Below are positions 39,016 to 47,567 of a stretch of 64,000 nt of DNA, piece by piece; position 1 is the first letter of the stretch, and every line of letters starts with the position of its first letter. The stretch lies in assembly GCF_900100365.1 (NCBI RefSeq), contig NZ_FNKU01000001.1, positions 62,001-126,000 of the forward strand, given 5' to 3'. Origin of the DNA: Pseudomonas cannabina. Lineage in GTDB: Bacteria > Pseudomonadota > Gammaproteobacteria > Pseudomonadales > Pseudomonadaceae. The notes beneath the pieces were generated by a model. That model was not told the DNA's origin, made no database searches, and saw only the letters and a list, made by a program, of their open reading frames with translations. The translations under genes were made by a program, and so were the position numbers.

Positions 39016-39645
39016 ATGTGTGGACGCTACGCCCTGTTTCGCTGGACCCCTGCCTTTGCAGCCTTGCCCGGTTTTCCGGCTGATCAACAGGCGCAATGGA
39101 ACATCTCGCCAGCCGACTGGGTGTTGATCATGCGCGCCGCTGAAAACGATCAAGGTATCGAGCTGGTGCGCGCCCGCTGGGGGTTGACGCCCGCCTGGCT
39201 CACCGACCTGTCGAAAACCCCCGCTCATGCGCGTGCCGAGACCGTGGTCGAACAGCCGATGTTCCGCGATGCGTTCGCCCATCGGCGCTGCCTGCTGCCC
39301 GCCAATGGCTTTTATGAGTGGCGCGGCACGGTGCGCAAACGCCCGTTCTGGCTGACGCCGGGCGAGGGCGCGGCACTGTTTTTTGCCGCCATCTGGGAAG
39401 CTTACCCGGTGCAGGGGCACACTTACCTGAGCGTGGCCGTTGTCACCCAGGCCGCTGCGACCCAGCGTCGACCGTTGATTCTGGACGCCCAGGGCCAGAA
39501 AGACTGGCTGGCTGCCGACACGCCGCTGTCCACGCTGCAGGCCTTGCTCGCCGCCCCGCAAACCACCTTGAGAGAGCGCCCGCTGGCCAATCTGGTCAAC
39601 GACCCGAAACTTAATGCGCCGGAGTGCCTGACGCCATTGAGTTAA
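39016..39645 (+). CDS. SRAP-domain protein (YedK/HMCES family) with altered active-site residues
   Basis: SRAP proteins crosslink through Cys2 to abasic sites in single-stranded DNA. The 209-residue protein keeps Cys2 (MCGRYALF), the Arg of the xARxET motif and the Glu of GFYEW. Compared with E. coli YedK as I remember it, Asn75 is His (AHARAET) and the His160 position (xHDRRPLVL) is Thr (ATQRRPLIL). Crosslinking may remain while its reversal is changed. It stands alone after the DUF2007 gene. Confidence 0.92.
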   Translation: MCGRYALFRWTPAFAALPGFPADQQAQWNISPADWVLIMRAAENDQGIELVRARWGLTPAWLTDLSKTPAHARAETVVEQPMFRDAFAHRRCLLPANGFYEWRGTVRKRPFWLTPGEGAALFFAAIWEAYPVQGHTYLSVAVVTQAAATQRRPLILDAQGQKDWLAADTPLSTLQALLAAPQTTLRERPLANLVNDPKLNAPECLTPLS

Positions 39646-39832
39646 GCGGGCAGACCGGATAAAAATGCCGCCCTGAGCAAATCCGATATCCGGTCTGAAG
39701 TACTTCTGATACAAACTGGACATACCTTTGGCAGCCCGTTGCCTCTTGCCCGCCCGCGATAATGATCGGCGGGAGGGCTGGCACAGAAGTCCGCCCCGAC
39801 AAAGACCGTCTTTATCCACAAGGAGATCCACC

Positions 39833-40651
39833 ATGCGTCAGTCATTTGCCCTCTGTGCCTTGAGCGCTGCATTACTGCTCGGCGGGTGTCAGGCCGTCAA
39901 CACCACGAGCGGTGATTCAGTGGGCGTTGAGCGCAAGCAGTACATGTTCAGCATGCTCTCTACGGATGAAGTCAACAAAATGTACGCCCAGTCCTATCAG
40001 CAGACGGTAGGAGAAGCGACCAGCAAAGGTATGCTCGACACCACCAGTGCAAACGCCAAACGTGTCCACGCAATCGCCGACCGACTGATTGCCCAGGCAC
40101 CGAAACTGCGGCCTGACTCGGCTCAATGGCAGTGGGAAGTCAATCTGATCAAGAGCGATGAACTGAACGCCAACTGTGGTCCCGGTGGCAAGATCTTCGT
40201 GTTTTCCGGTTTGATCGACACCCTCAAACTGACCGACGATGAACTCGCTGCGGTCATGGGCCATGAAATCGCCCATGCCCTGCGCGAGCATGGCCGTGAA
40301 GCGATGTCCAAGGCTTATGGCGTCGCGATGGCCAAGCAGGGGGCTGGCGCCTTGTTGGGCTTAGGGCAGGACAGTCTGGCGCTGGCCGATACCGTGGTGA
40401 ACTACAGCCTGACGCTGCCCATCAGCCGCAGCAACGAAAATGAAGCGGACCTGTTAGGTCTGGAACTTGCTGCACGCGCCGGATACAACCCTAACGCAGC
40501 GATCAGCCTGTGGCAGAAAATGAGCCAGAACGCCGGTGGTTCGCAGCCCGAATTCATGAGCACTCACCCCGCTTCGGAAAGTCGCATCTCCTCGTTGCAG
40601 GCTGCGATTCCCAAAGTCATGCCGCTGTACCAGAAAGCCGCCAAATCCTGA
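39833..40651 (+). CDS. M48-family zinc metalloprotease, lipoprotein
   Basis: The 272-residue protein has a lipoprotein signal (LLLGGC, Cys19), the HEIAH zinc motif near residues 144-148, and the downstream Glu ligand in NENEADLLGLELAARAGY. It resembles LoiP/YcaL-type periplasmic proteases involved in outer-membrane protein quality control. An AGGAGATCC site precedes ATG 39833. Confidence 0.93.
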   Translation: MRQSFALCALSAALLLGGCQAVNTTSGDSVGVERKQYMFSMLSTDEVNKMYAQSYQQTVGEATSKGMLDTTSANAKRVHAIADRLIAQAPKLRPDSAQWQWEVNLIKSDELNANCGPGGKIFVFSGLIDTLKLTDDELAAVMGHEIAHALREHGREAMSKAYGVAMAKQGAGALLGLGQDSLALADTVVNYSLTLPISRSNENEADLLGLELAARAGYNPNAAISLWQKMSQNAGGSQPEFMSTHPASESRISSLQAAIPKVMPLYQKAAKS

Positions 40652-40707
40652 TTGGCTGAAAAGTCCCTGTAGCGCCGCGGCATTGACCGCATCGCTACAG
40701 GGCATCA

Positions 40708-41292
40708 TCACACCCAGCCGCTGACCTGCATTGCCTTGTAAACTGCCACCAGCGCCAGCACGAAAAACGCGCAGGCCGCCAGGCGACGGATCAGCGTCAG
40801 CGGCAACTTGTCCGCCGCGAAATTACCCGCCAGCACCACTGGCACATTGGCCAGCAACATGCCCAGTGTGGTGCCGATAATGACCAGCCACAGATGAGAA
40901 TACTGCGCTGCCAGCATCACCGTGGCGATCTGCGTCTTGTCGCCGATCTCAGCAATGAAAAACGTGATCAGAGTGGTCATGAACGGGCCGAACTTACGCG
41001 TGGTGCTGGCTTCGTCGTCGTCCATCTTGTCAGGCACCAGCGTCCACAGCGCCGTGGCCGTGAAGCTGGCGGCGAGAATCCAGTGCAGAACGGCATCGGA
41101 CAGGAAGGTGCTGAACCACGCACCAACCGCGCCGGCCGCCGCATGGTTGGCCAGGGTTGCGGCGACAATGCCGGCGATGATCGGCCAGGGCTTGCGAAAA
41201 CGGGCGGCGAGAATGAGCGCGAGCAACTGCGTCTTGTCACCGATTTCGGCGAGCGCAACGACAGCGGTAGGGACGAGGAATGATTCCAGCAT
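40708..41292 (-). CDS. GDT1/TMEM165 (UPF0016) family Mn2+ exporter
   Basis: The 194-residue inner-membrane protein has six hydrophobic segments and the duplicated family signature AEIGDKTQ (in VALAEIGDKTQLLAL and FIAEIGDKTQIATVM). Family members such as V. cholerae MneA export manganese. ATG 41292 follows AGGA at 6 bases. A yybP-ykoY Mn2+ riboswitch precedes the gene on the same transcript, which strongly supports manganese as substrate. Confidence 0.94.
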   Translation of the reverse strand: MLESFLVPTAVVALAEIGDKTQLLALILAARFRKPWPIIAGIVAATLANHAAAGAVGAWFSTFLSDAVLHWILAASFTATALWTLVPDKMDDDEASTTRKFGPFMTTLITFFIAEIGDKTQIATVMLAAQYSHLWLVIIGTTLGMLLANVPVVLAGNFAADKLPLTLIRRLAACAFFVLALVAVYKAMQVSGWV

Positions 41293-41304
41293 CAGGGTTC
41301 CTGA

Positions 41305-41370
41305 GGGGCGGGTCGACACGGCTATGACACGTACAGCCTTCCCGCCCCGGGTAAGGTGTTCGTGTCATAG
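41305..41370 (-). promoter_or_regulatory. Expression platform with two incompatible hairpins
   Basis: On the minus strand CTATGACACG (41370-41361) pairs perfectly with CGTGTCATAG (41331-41322). Alternatively GGGGCGGG (41348-41341) pairs with CCCGCCCC (41312-41305), ending a few bases before the AGGA of the exporter gene. The first hairpin uses the 3' strand of the aptamer's P1 stem, so Mn2+ binding should decide between the structures. Confidence 0.7.
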
Positions 41371-41493
41371 GTCTTGTCAAACCACTGATCCGTCTGAGCG
41401 GATTCCGGGTCGCACGTACCATGGTCTGAGGACCAAGTATGTTGATACGTGCCGGACGAGCATGGCGCTCGTGGGAGACTACTCCCCTAGGAC
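41364..41493 (-). ncRNA. yybP-ykoY (manganese) riboswitch aptamer
   Basis: The RNA begins GTCCTAGGGGAGTAG and ends CAAGACCTATGAC, the hallmark conserved segments of the class (GGGGAGUAG and a CAAGACC-type 3' element). P1 forms between GTCCTAGG and CCTATGAC with one mismatch. Internal stems lie between, for example GTATC...GGTAC. It starts 47 bases after rsmC and precedes a UPF0016 Mn2+ exporter. The class senses Mn2+ and turns expression on. Confidence 0.88.
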
Positions 41494-41539
41494 GGAGCGG
41501 ATTCTGCCTCCGCAAAAACGTTTCGGCAAGCGCTTATTT

Positions 41540-42538
41540 TCAAGAGCGTTTGGCACTGTAAATCTTGAAACCGTTGCCCTGAGCTTTGACGTGGCAGTAG
41601 CCCACATGCTCTTCGATGAGTGGCTGATAACGCAGAAAATTGTTCGCCACAAGGCGCAGTTCGCCGCCTGATTTCAGATGTTGGCGGGCTTTTTTCAGCA
41701 GGTTTTCTGTTGCCATGTAGTCGGTGTGCACCCCGACATGGAAGGGTGGATTACTCAGAATCGTGTTCAGCCCCATGGGCGCAGCGTCGATGCCGTCGCC
41801 GGTCATGACCTGAGCGTCTAGGCCATTGGCTGCCAGCGTCAGGCGTGAGCTGGCGGTGGCGAAAGCATCCACGTCCAGCAGGATGACCTCGTTGTGCGGG
41901 TAGCGACGTTTGACCGCCGCGCCGAGCACACCGGCACCGCAACCGAAGTCGAGCAGATTGCCGCTTGGCAGCTTGTCGAGGTTTTCCAGCAGCAGCGCCG
42001 AACCGCGATCAAGACGTCCGTGGCTGAATACCCCCGGCAAGCTGACCACCGTGAGCGGGCCGTCCTGCAATTCGATCTGGTACGGTTTGGCGAGGCTTTC
42101 CAGTGTGACGGCCTGCGGGGCGTTTTCGACGGTGACCTGCCATAACTGGCAATGCCGAGCGCTGTCGAGTTTGCGTGCGCGGCCAAACGGGCTCAGCTGT
42201 TTGGCTGCGGCTTCAACGCCGCCGCGTTTTTCGCCGACCAGAAACAACTCGCGCCCGGCGAGTCGAGAGGCCAGCGCATTGAGCAGGTAATCGGTCAGGT
42301 CACGGGCCTTGGGCAGGAACAGCACGGCCGCATCGAAGGCAGTCTGTGGCGCCTCGACGCCGAAATCCACGCGCCCTTCAAAGCGCGCATCCAGCGCCGC
42401 CTGATCGCCCGCATGCCAGCACCAGCCGCGCGCATTCGGCAGTTTTCCGAGCAGGTCATCGGCGGGCAGCCCGACCAACAACAGCGAGCCTTGAAACAAC
42501 TCAGGCTGACGGAGTAACACTTCACTGCGCGGGTCCAT
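41540..42538 (-). CDS. rsmC: 16S rRNA m2G1207 methyltransferase RsmC
   Basis: The 332-residue protein has an N-terminal degenerate methyltransferase-like domain and a C-terminal active domain. The latter has [15 protein letters not shown] for SAM binding and the catalytic [15 protein letters not shown]. The length equals that of pseudomonad RsmC. It is transcribed toward the riboswitch; the promoter of the riboswitch probably lies in its 3' end. Confidence 0.93.
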   Translation of the reverse strand: MDPRSEVLLRQPELFQGSLLLVGLPADDLLGKLPNARGWCWHAGDQAALDARFEGRVDFGVEAPQTAFDAAVLFLPKARDLTDYLLNALASRLAGRELFLVGEKRGGVEAAAKQLSPFGRARKLDSARHCQLWQVTVENAPQAVTLESLAKPYQIELQDGPLTVVSLPGVFSHGRLDRGSALLLENLDKLPSGNLLDFGCGAGVLGAAVKRRYPHNEVILLDVDAFATASSRLTLAANGLDAQVMTGDGIDAAPMGLNTILSNPPFHVGVHTDYMATENLLKKARQHLKSGGELRLVANNFLRYQPLIEEHVGYCHVKAQGNGFKIYSAKRS

Positions 42539-42580
42539 GGATGGGCTCCTGAAAAAGCGCGGAGTCTAACATGGCCTCCT

Positions 42581-42668
42581 TGGGAGCGAGCTTGCTCGCG
42601 AAGGAGTCAGTACAGCTCTGGAAAAAGGAGCGTCTGGACCAACGTCTTCGTGAGCAAGCTCACTCCCA
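42581..42668. repeat. REPIN between rsmC and LysE-type gene
   Basis: GGGAGCGAGCTTGCTCGCGA at 42582-42601 and its inverse near 42647-42667 (TTCGTGAGCAAGCTCACTCC) match with two differences. It is the classic REP doublet of fluorescent pseudomonads. The 284-base gap contains nothing else that I recognise. Confidence 0.9.
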
Positions 42669-42822
42669 CAGTGATCTTTATGCACGCCGTGACTGCGGTT
42701 TAAGCCCCTTGGAACGTAGGTATGACGCTGTACGCTCCAGCGTCGGAATGCCGGCATCTGTTACGAAGGCATCAGACAGCGTAATCTGCCAGGTCCGTCA
42801 TCACCCGTTCAGGAGGCCCCAC

Positions 42823-43455
42823 ATGTACTGGGCAGAATTTCTTACCGTTGCACTGATCCACCTGCTGGCCGTTGCCAGTCCCGGGCCGGACTTTGCGGTG
42901 GTGGTGCGCGAAAGCGTCACCCACGGGCGCAAGGCAGGTACCTGGGCGGCGCTAGGCGTTGGCTCTGCCATTTTCCTGCATGTGGGCTATTCGCTGCTGG
43001 GGATCGGGATCATCGTTTCCCAGTCGATCGTGCTGTTCAACGCATTGAAATGGGCGGCGGCCGCGTACTTGCTGTACATCGGCATCAAGGCCTTGCTCGC
43101 CAGACCGGCTGCGGCGAGCGACGAAGCGGCGACCACGAAGTTGGTTGGTGAGCACACCGCAAAGGGCGCTTACATCAGTGGCTTCGTCACCAACGGCCTG
43201 AACCCCAAAGCGACGCTGTTTTTCCTCTCGCTGTTCACCGTGGTGATCAACCCGCATACGCCATTGCTGGTGCAGGCCGGTTATGGCGTGTATCTGGCGT
43301 TGGCCACGGCGGCATGGTTTTGTCTGGTGGCGCGCTTGTTCAGCCAGGCACGGGTTCGTGCCGGTTTTGCGCGCATGGGCCATTGGTTCGATCGAGCCAT
43401 GGGCGGCGTGTTGGTCGCATTAGGTATCAAACTCGCATTGACCGAAGTTCGCTGA
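42823..43455 (+). CDS. LysE/RhtB-family amino-acid exporter
   Basis: The 210-residue membrane protein starts MYWAEFLTVALIHLLAVASPGPDFAVVV. It carries the LysE signature ASPGPDF and GFVTNGLNPKATLFFLSLF, with about six segments. ATG 42823 is preceded by AGGAGG. The substrate could be threonine, homoserine or other amino acids. Confidence 0.92.
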   Translation: MYWAEFLTVALIHLLAVASPGPDFAVVVRESVTHGRKAGTWAALGVGSAIFLHVGYSLLGIGIIVSQSIVLFNALKWAAAAYLLYIGIKALLARPAAASDEAATTKLVGEHTAKGAYISGFVTNGLNPKATLFFLSLFTVVINPHTPLLVQAGYGVYLALATAAWFCLVARLFSQARVRAGFARMGHWFDRAMGGVLVALGIKLALTEVR

Positions 43456-43613
43456 AATTAGTGGGTAGAACGAGGGTTTTACCCACCTGTTTGTCCGCCG
43501 ACCGTGTCGCGAGGCGCCATTTCTAACGCCGATTTCACGGTATTTGACTGGCAGAGCAGGGCTCTAGCGTCCATATTTCCAGCCTCGCCTGTGGACTTTG
43601 AAAAGGGACCCCT

Positions 43614-45296
43614 ATGTTACAGACTCGTGTTCTGCCGCCTGCCGAGGGCGCTCACCGGTACCCTCTGCTGATCAAAAGCCTGCTGTTATCCGGCCGTCGT
43701 TATGAAAGGACGCGCGAAATCGTCTACCGGGATGCTGTCCGTTTCACCTACGCGACGCTCAACGAACGCATCTGTCGCTTGGCCAATGCACTGACGGCCG
43801 CCGGCGTGAAAGCCGGGGATACCGTGGCGGTGATGGACTGGGACAGCCACCGCTACCTGGAATGCATGTTTGCGATTCCGATGATTGGTGCGGTGATCCA
43901 TACCGTCAACGTCCGGCTGTCTCCGGAGCAGATCGCCTTCACCATCAATCATGCGGATGACCGCCTGGTGTTGGTGAACAGCGAGTTCGTCGGCTTGTAT
44001 CAGGCCATGTCCGGACACCTGACCACGGTCGAAAAGACTCTTTTGCTGACCGATCAGCCAGAAAAGACCGCGGAGTTGCCCAATCTGATCGGCGAATACG
44101 AAGAATTGCTGGCGGCTGCCAGCCCCGATTACACGTTCGAGGACTTCGACGAAAATTCGGTCGCGACCACTTTTTACACCACGGGCACCACCGGTAACCC
44201 CAAGGGTGTCTATTTCACCCATCGGCAACTGGTTCTGCACACCCTGGGCCTGGCGACCATCATAGGTTCCATCGACAGCACCCGGCTGCTGGGCACCGAA
44301 GACGTCTACATGCCCATCACGCCGATGTTCCACGTGCATGCCTGGGGCATTCCGTATGCTGCGACCATGCTCGGGCTCAAACAGGTCTATCCCGGCCGCT
44401 ACGAACCCGAATTGCTGGTCGAATTGTGGCGCAGAGAAAAAGTGACCTTCTCGCATTGCGTGCCGACCATTCTACAAATGCTGCTCAACGCCAAAGGCGC
44501 GCAGGGTACCGATTTCGGCGGCTGGAAGATCATCATCGGTGGCAGCGCCCTGACCCGCAGCCTCTATCAGGCGGCCAAGGCCAGGGGCATCCAGCTCACC
44601 GCCGCCTACGGCATGTCGGAAACCGGGCCGCTGATTTCTGTGGCGCACATCAACGAAGAACTGAAAGCCGGCAGCGAAGACGAGCGCATTACCTACCGGA
44701 TCAAGGCCGGTGTTCCCGGCATGCTGGTCGAGGCGGCGATCATCGACCAGCAGGGCAACTTCCTGCCCGCTGACGGCGAAACCCAGGGCGAACTGGTGCT
44801 GCGCGCGCCGTGGCTGACCGAAAGCTATGTCGGCGAGCCCGAGAAAGGTGCCGAACTGTGGGCCGGTGGCTGGCTGCACACCGGTGATGTGGCCACGCTG
44901 GACAACATGGGCTTCATCGACATTCGTGACCGCATCAAGGATGTGATCAAGACCGGCGGCGAGTGGATTTCGTCACTGGAGCTCGAAGACTTGTGCAGCC
45001 GCCATCCGGCTGTGCGCGAAGTGGCGGTGGTCGGTATTGCCGATCCGCAATGGGGCGAGCGGCCGTTTGCCTTGCTGGTGATTCGCGACGGTCATCAGTT
45101 CGACGCGCAGCAATTGAAGGAACACCTCAAGCCTTTTGTCGAGCAAGGTCAGATCAACAAGTGGGCGATTCCCAGCCAGATCGCGCTTGTTACTGAAATT
45201 CCCAAGACCAGTGTCGGCAAGCTCGATAAAAAACGCATGCGCCTGGACATCGTCGAGTGGCAAAACAGCAACAGCGCGTTTCTCTCCACACTTTGA
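43614..45296 (+). CDS. Medium-chain fatty acid-CoA ligase (AlkK-like)
   Basis: The 560-residue AMP-forming ligase has the P-loop-like motif TTFYTTGTTGNPKGVYFTH, the A5 region AAYGMSETGPL and the A8 motif TGDVATLDNMGFIDIRDR. The catalytic Lys lies in PKTSVGKLDKKRMR. The overall resemblance is to AlkK of P. putida. From memory, P. putida has the same order (acyl-CoA ligase, DUF1302, DUF1329, LuxR regulator) and the ligase supports growth on medium-chain acids. No ribosome-binding site stronger than AAAAGGGA is seen. Confidence 0.9.
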   Translation: MLQTRVLPPAEGAHRYPLLIKSLLLSGRRYERTREIVYRDAVRFTYATLNERICRLANALTAAGVKAGDTVAVMDWDSHRYLECMFAIPMIGAVIHTVNVRLSPEQIAFTINHADDRLVLVNSEFVGLYQAMSGHLTTVEKTLLLTDQPEKTAELPNLIGEYEELLAAASPDYTFEDFDENSVATTFYTTGTTGNPKGVYFTHRQLVLHTLGLATIIGSIDSTRLLGTEDVYMPITPMFHVHAWGIPYAATMLGLKQVYPGRYEPELLVELWRREKVTFSHCVPTILQMLLNAKGAQGTDFGGWKIIIGGSALTRSLYQAAKARGIQLTAAYGMSETGPLISVAHINEELKAGSEDERITYRIKAGVPGMLVEAAIIDQQGNFLPADGETQGELVLRAPWLTESYVGEPEKGAELWAGGWLHTGDVATLDNMGFIDIRDRIKDVIKTGGEWISSLELEDLCSRHPAVREVAVVGIADPQWGERPFALLVIRDGHQFDAQQLKEHLKPFVEQGQINKWAIPSQIALVTEIPKTSVGKLDKKRMRLDIVEWQNSNSAFLSTL

Positions 45297-45301
45297 AGAT
45301 C

Positions 45302-45336
45302 GACGCTCGCCGTACCCGTCGGGTACGGCAAGCGTC
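45302..45336 (+). terminator. Long hairpin directly after the acyl-CoA ligase gene
   Basis: GACGCTCGCCGTACCC pairs with GGGTACGGCAAGCGTC (15 of 16 bp) around a 3-base loop, starting 6 bases after the stop. There is no T-run after it. It may stabilise the 3' end or cause Rho-assisted termination. The rest of 45337-45607 holds the DUF1302 promoter region, where I recognise no gene. Confidence 0.55.
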
Positions 45337-45580
45337 TGCGCCGCAGGTCCTGCTCTGCGACTTGCCAAATTTCCAGTTTCAGCCATTCTCCACGCCTGAG
45401 CTTTTTCGCGCAGCCGCTCGAAAACGAGCGGGCCAGAGGCGTTGGTCCTGCAAATCACCCTTTAGAGGGATCAAGTGACGAAGTCTGCTGGCTATAGTCG
45501 CCACAGGGAATGAGACACAGCGGACCTGGCGTGAGCGTTGACCCGATGACTGAAGGTTTTCTGGATCTTCCCACTGCCAT

Positions 45581-45588
45581 AACAATAA
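45581..45588 (+). promoter_or_regulatory. Hfq/Crc CA motif (AAnAAnAA) at the DUF1302 start
   Basis: AACAATAA lies 8 bases before the GGAG ribosome-binding site of the DUF1302 gene. It fits the AAnAAnAA pattern that Hfq and Crc bind to repress translation of catabolic genes in pseudomonads. A second match, AATAACAA at 47579-47586, falls at the start of the DUF1329 gene. Confidence 0.6.
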
Positions 45589-45607
45589 AACACACGGAGT
45601 AGCATCG

Positions 45608-47545
45608 ATGACTACCACAACCCTGTTCTGGCGGCGGGCAAAGCTGCCTCTGGCCGTGAGTCTTGCTTCGTCACTGGCCGGACCGGCCTTCGGCGTGACC
45701 TTTAACGTCGGTGAAATCGAAGGCAGTTTCGATTCTTCGCTGTCGGTGGGCGCCAGCTGGTCGACGGCCAGCCCCAACAAAAACCTGATCGGGGCCAACA
45801 ACGGCGGGCGTGGTCTGTCGCAGACCTCCGATGACGGTCACTTGAACTTCAAACGTGGGGAGACGTTTTCGAAGATTTTCAAGGGCATTCATGATCTGGA
45901 GCTGAAGTACGGCGACTCCGGTGTGTTTCTGCGTGGCAAATACTGGTATGACTTCGAACTCAAGGATGAAAACCGTGAGTTCAAGGACATCAGCGACTCG
46001 GGCCGCAAAGAGGGCGCCAAGTCGTCCGGGTTCCAGTTGCTCGATGCTTTCGTCTATCACAACTACGCCATCGCTGATCAGCCCGGCACCGTGCGCTTCG
46101 GCAAGCAGGTCATCAGTTGGGGCGAAAGTACCTTCATTCAGGGCGGTATCAACAGCGTCAACCCGGTCGATGTGTCGGCCTTCCGGCGTCCCGGCTCGGA
46201 AATCAAGGAAGGTCTGATTCCGGTCAACATGTTCTACGTGTCGCAGAACCTGACCGATAACCTGTCTGCCGAAGGTTTCTACCAGCTGGAATGGGACCAG
46301 ACCGTCGTCGACAACTGCGGCACCTTCTTCTCGCAGCCGGATGTCATCGCTGATGGCTGTAACAGCAACCTGGCGGTGCTGCGCAGTCGCAGCGGCCTGA
46401 ACAGTTCGCTGGCCGCCGCCGGTCTGCCAGCAGGCGCGCGCGGGGCAATTTTCAATTCGCTGTCGCAGCAGGGCGTTGTGTTCGGCAATCCGGACGAGGG
46501 GGCGGTGGTGCGGCGTGGCGGTGATCGCGATGCGCGCGACAGCGGCCAGTTCGGTTTCGCCATGCGCTACAACTACGAGCCGCTGGACACCGAGTTCGGC
46601 GCATACATGATGAACTACCACAGCCGCGCGCCGATTTTCAGCGGACGCGGTGGTTCGGCTGCGTCGTTCAGTCCGCAAGGGCTGGTCGGTTCGCTGGTGC
46701 GCAACGGGATTCCGGTCGCCACCGCGACACGACTGGCGCCGACGCTTTTGCCAGTCGTGGTGGCGGGCAACTCCAGTTACTACGTCGAATACCCCGAAGA
46801 CATCCGCCTGTATGGTCTGAGCTTCTCGACCACCTTGCCTACCGGCACCGCGTGGAGCGGCGAGATCAGCTACCGTCCCAACGCGCCGGTACAGGTCAAC
46901 ACCACCGACATCCTCTACTCGGGCATTTCGCCGCTCAACCCCAACGTGTCGTTGCTGAGCGGACGGCCGAACACCGACCAGCCGGGTTATCGCCGCAAGG
47001 AAATCACCCAGCTGCAAACCACGTTCACCCAGTTTTTCGATCAGGTCATGGGCGCAGAGCGTCTGACTCTGGTGGGCGAGGTGGGCTGGACTCACGTCGG
47101 CGGTCTCGAAAGCACTTCGAAAATCCGCTACGGCCGCGACCCGGTGTATGGCCCGGGTCCATTGCCGGGCGGCCAGTGCGCAACCCTCAACGCCGGTACG
47201 CTGACTGGCGCAGAGCAGAACAACCTGACCCGCTACTGCGAAGACGACGGCTTCACTACCGCCAATTCGTGGGGGTATCGCGGTCGTGCCATCTGGGACT
47301 ACAACAGCGTGTTCGCCGGCATCAACCTGCGGCCGAGCGTGGCCTGGTCGCATGACGTCAAAGGCTATTCACCTGGCCCGGGCGGTAACTTCGAAGAGGG
47401 TCGCAAGGCGGTCAGTCTGGGGGTCGATGCCGAATACCAGAACACCTACACCGCGAACCTTTCCTACACCAACTTCTTCGACGGCAAGTACACCACGGTG
47501 GACGACCGGGATTTCGTAGCGCTCAGCTTCGGCATGAACTTCTAA
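45608..47545 (+). CDS. DUF1302 outer-membrane-type protein
   Basis: The 645-residue protein has a signal peptide (about 30 residues, ending AGPAFG) and many amphipathic beta strands. It includes VRFGKQVISWGEST and a C-terminus ending in aromatic-rich VALSFGMNF, typical of barrel proteins that need the BAM machinery. DUF1302 proteins pair with DUF1329 proteins and are linked to uptake or processing of hydrophobic substrates. GGAG precedes ATG 45608 by 8 bases. Confidence 0.9.
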   Translation: MTTTTLFWRRAKLPLAVSLASSLAGPAFGVTFNVGEIEGSFDSSLSVGASWSTASPNKNLIGANNGGRGLSQTSDDGHLNFKRGETFSKIFKGIHDLELKYGDSGVFLRGKYWYDFELKDENREFKDISDSGRKEGAKSSGFQLLDAFVYHNYAIADQPGTVRFGKQVISWGESTFIQGGINSVNPVDVSAFRRPGSEIKEGLIPVNMFYVSQNLTDNLSAEGFYQLEWDQTVVDNCGTFFSQPDVIADGCNSNLAVLRSRSGLNSSLAAAGLPAGARGAIFNSLSQQGVVFGNPDEGAVVRRGGDRDARDSGQFGFAMRYNYEPLDTEFGAYMMNYHSRAPIFSGRGGSAASFSPQGLVGSLVRNGIPVATATRLAPTLLPVVVAGNSSYYVEYPEDIRLYGLSFSTTLPTGTAWSGEISYRPNAPVQVNTTDILYSGISPLNPNVSLLSGRPNTDQPGYRRKEITQLQTTFTQFFDQVMGAERLTLVGEVGWTHVGGLESTSKIRYGRDPVYGPGPLPGGQCATLNAGTLTGAEQNNLTRYCEDDGFTTANSWGYRGRAIWDYNSVFAGINLRPSVAWSHDVKGYSPGPGGNFEEGRKAVSLGVDAEYQNTYTANLSYTNFFDGKYTTVDDRDFVALSFGMNF

Positions 47546-47567
47546 GAGCATGGTTTTCAGGATGACG

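Noticed and set aside
45671..47353. 560-codon minus-strand frame opposite the DUF1302 gene
   Set aside because: DUF1302 is strongly supported by signal peptide, barrel C-terminus and neighbour DUF1329; the antisense frame lacks start signals.
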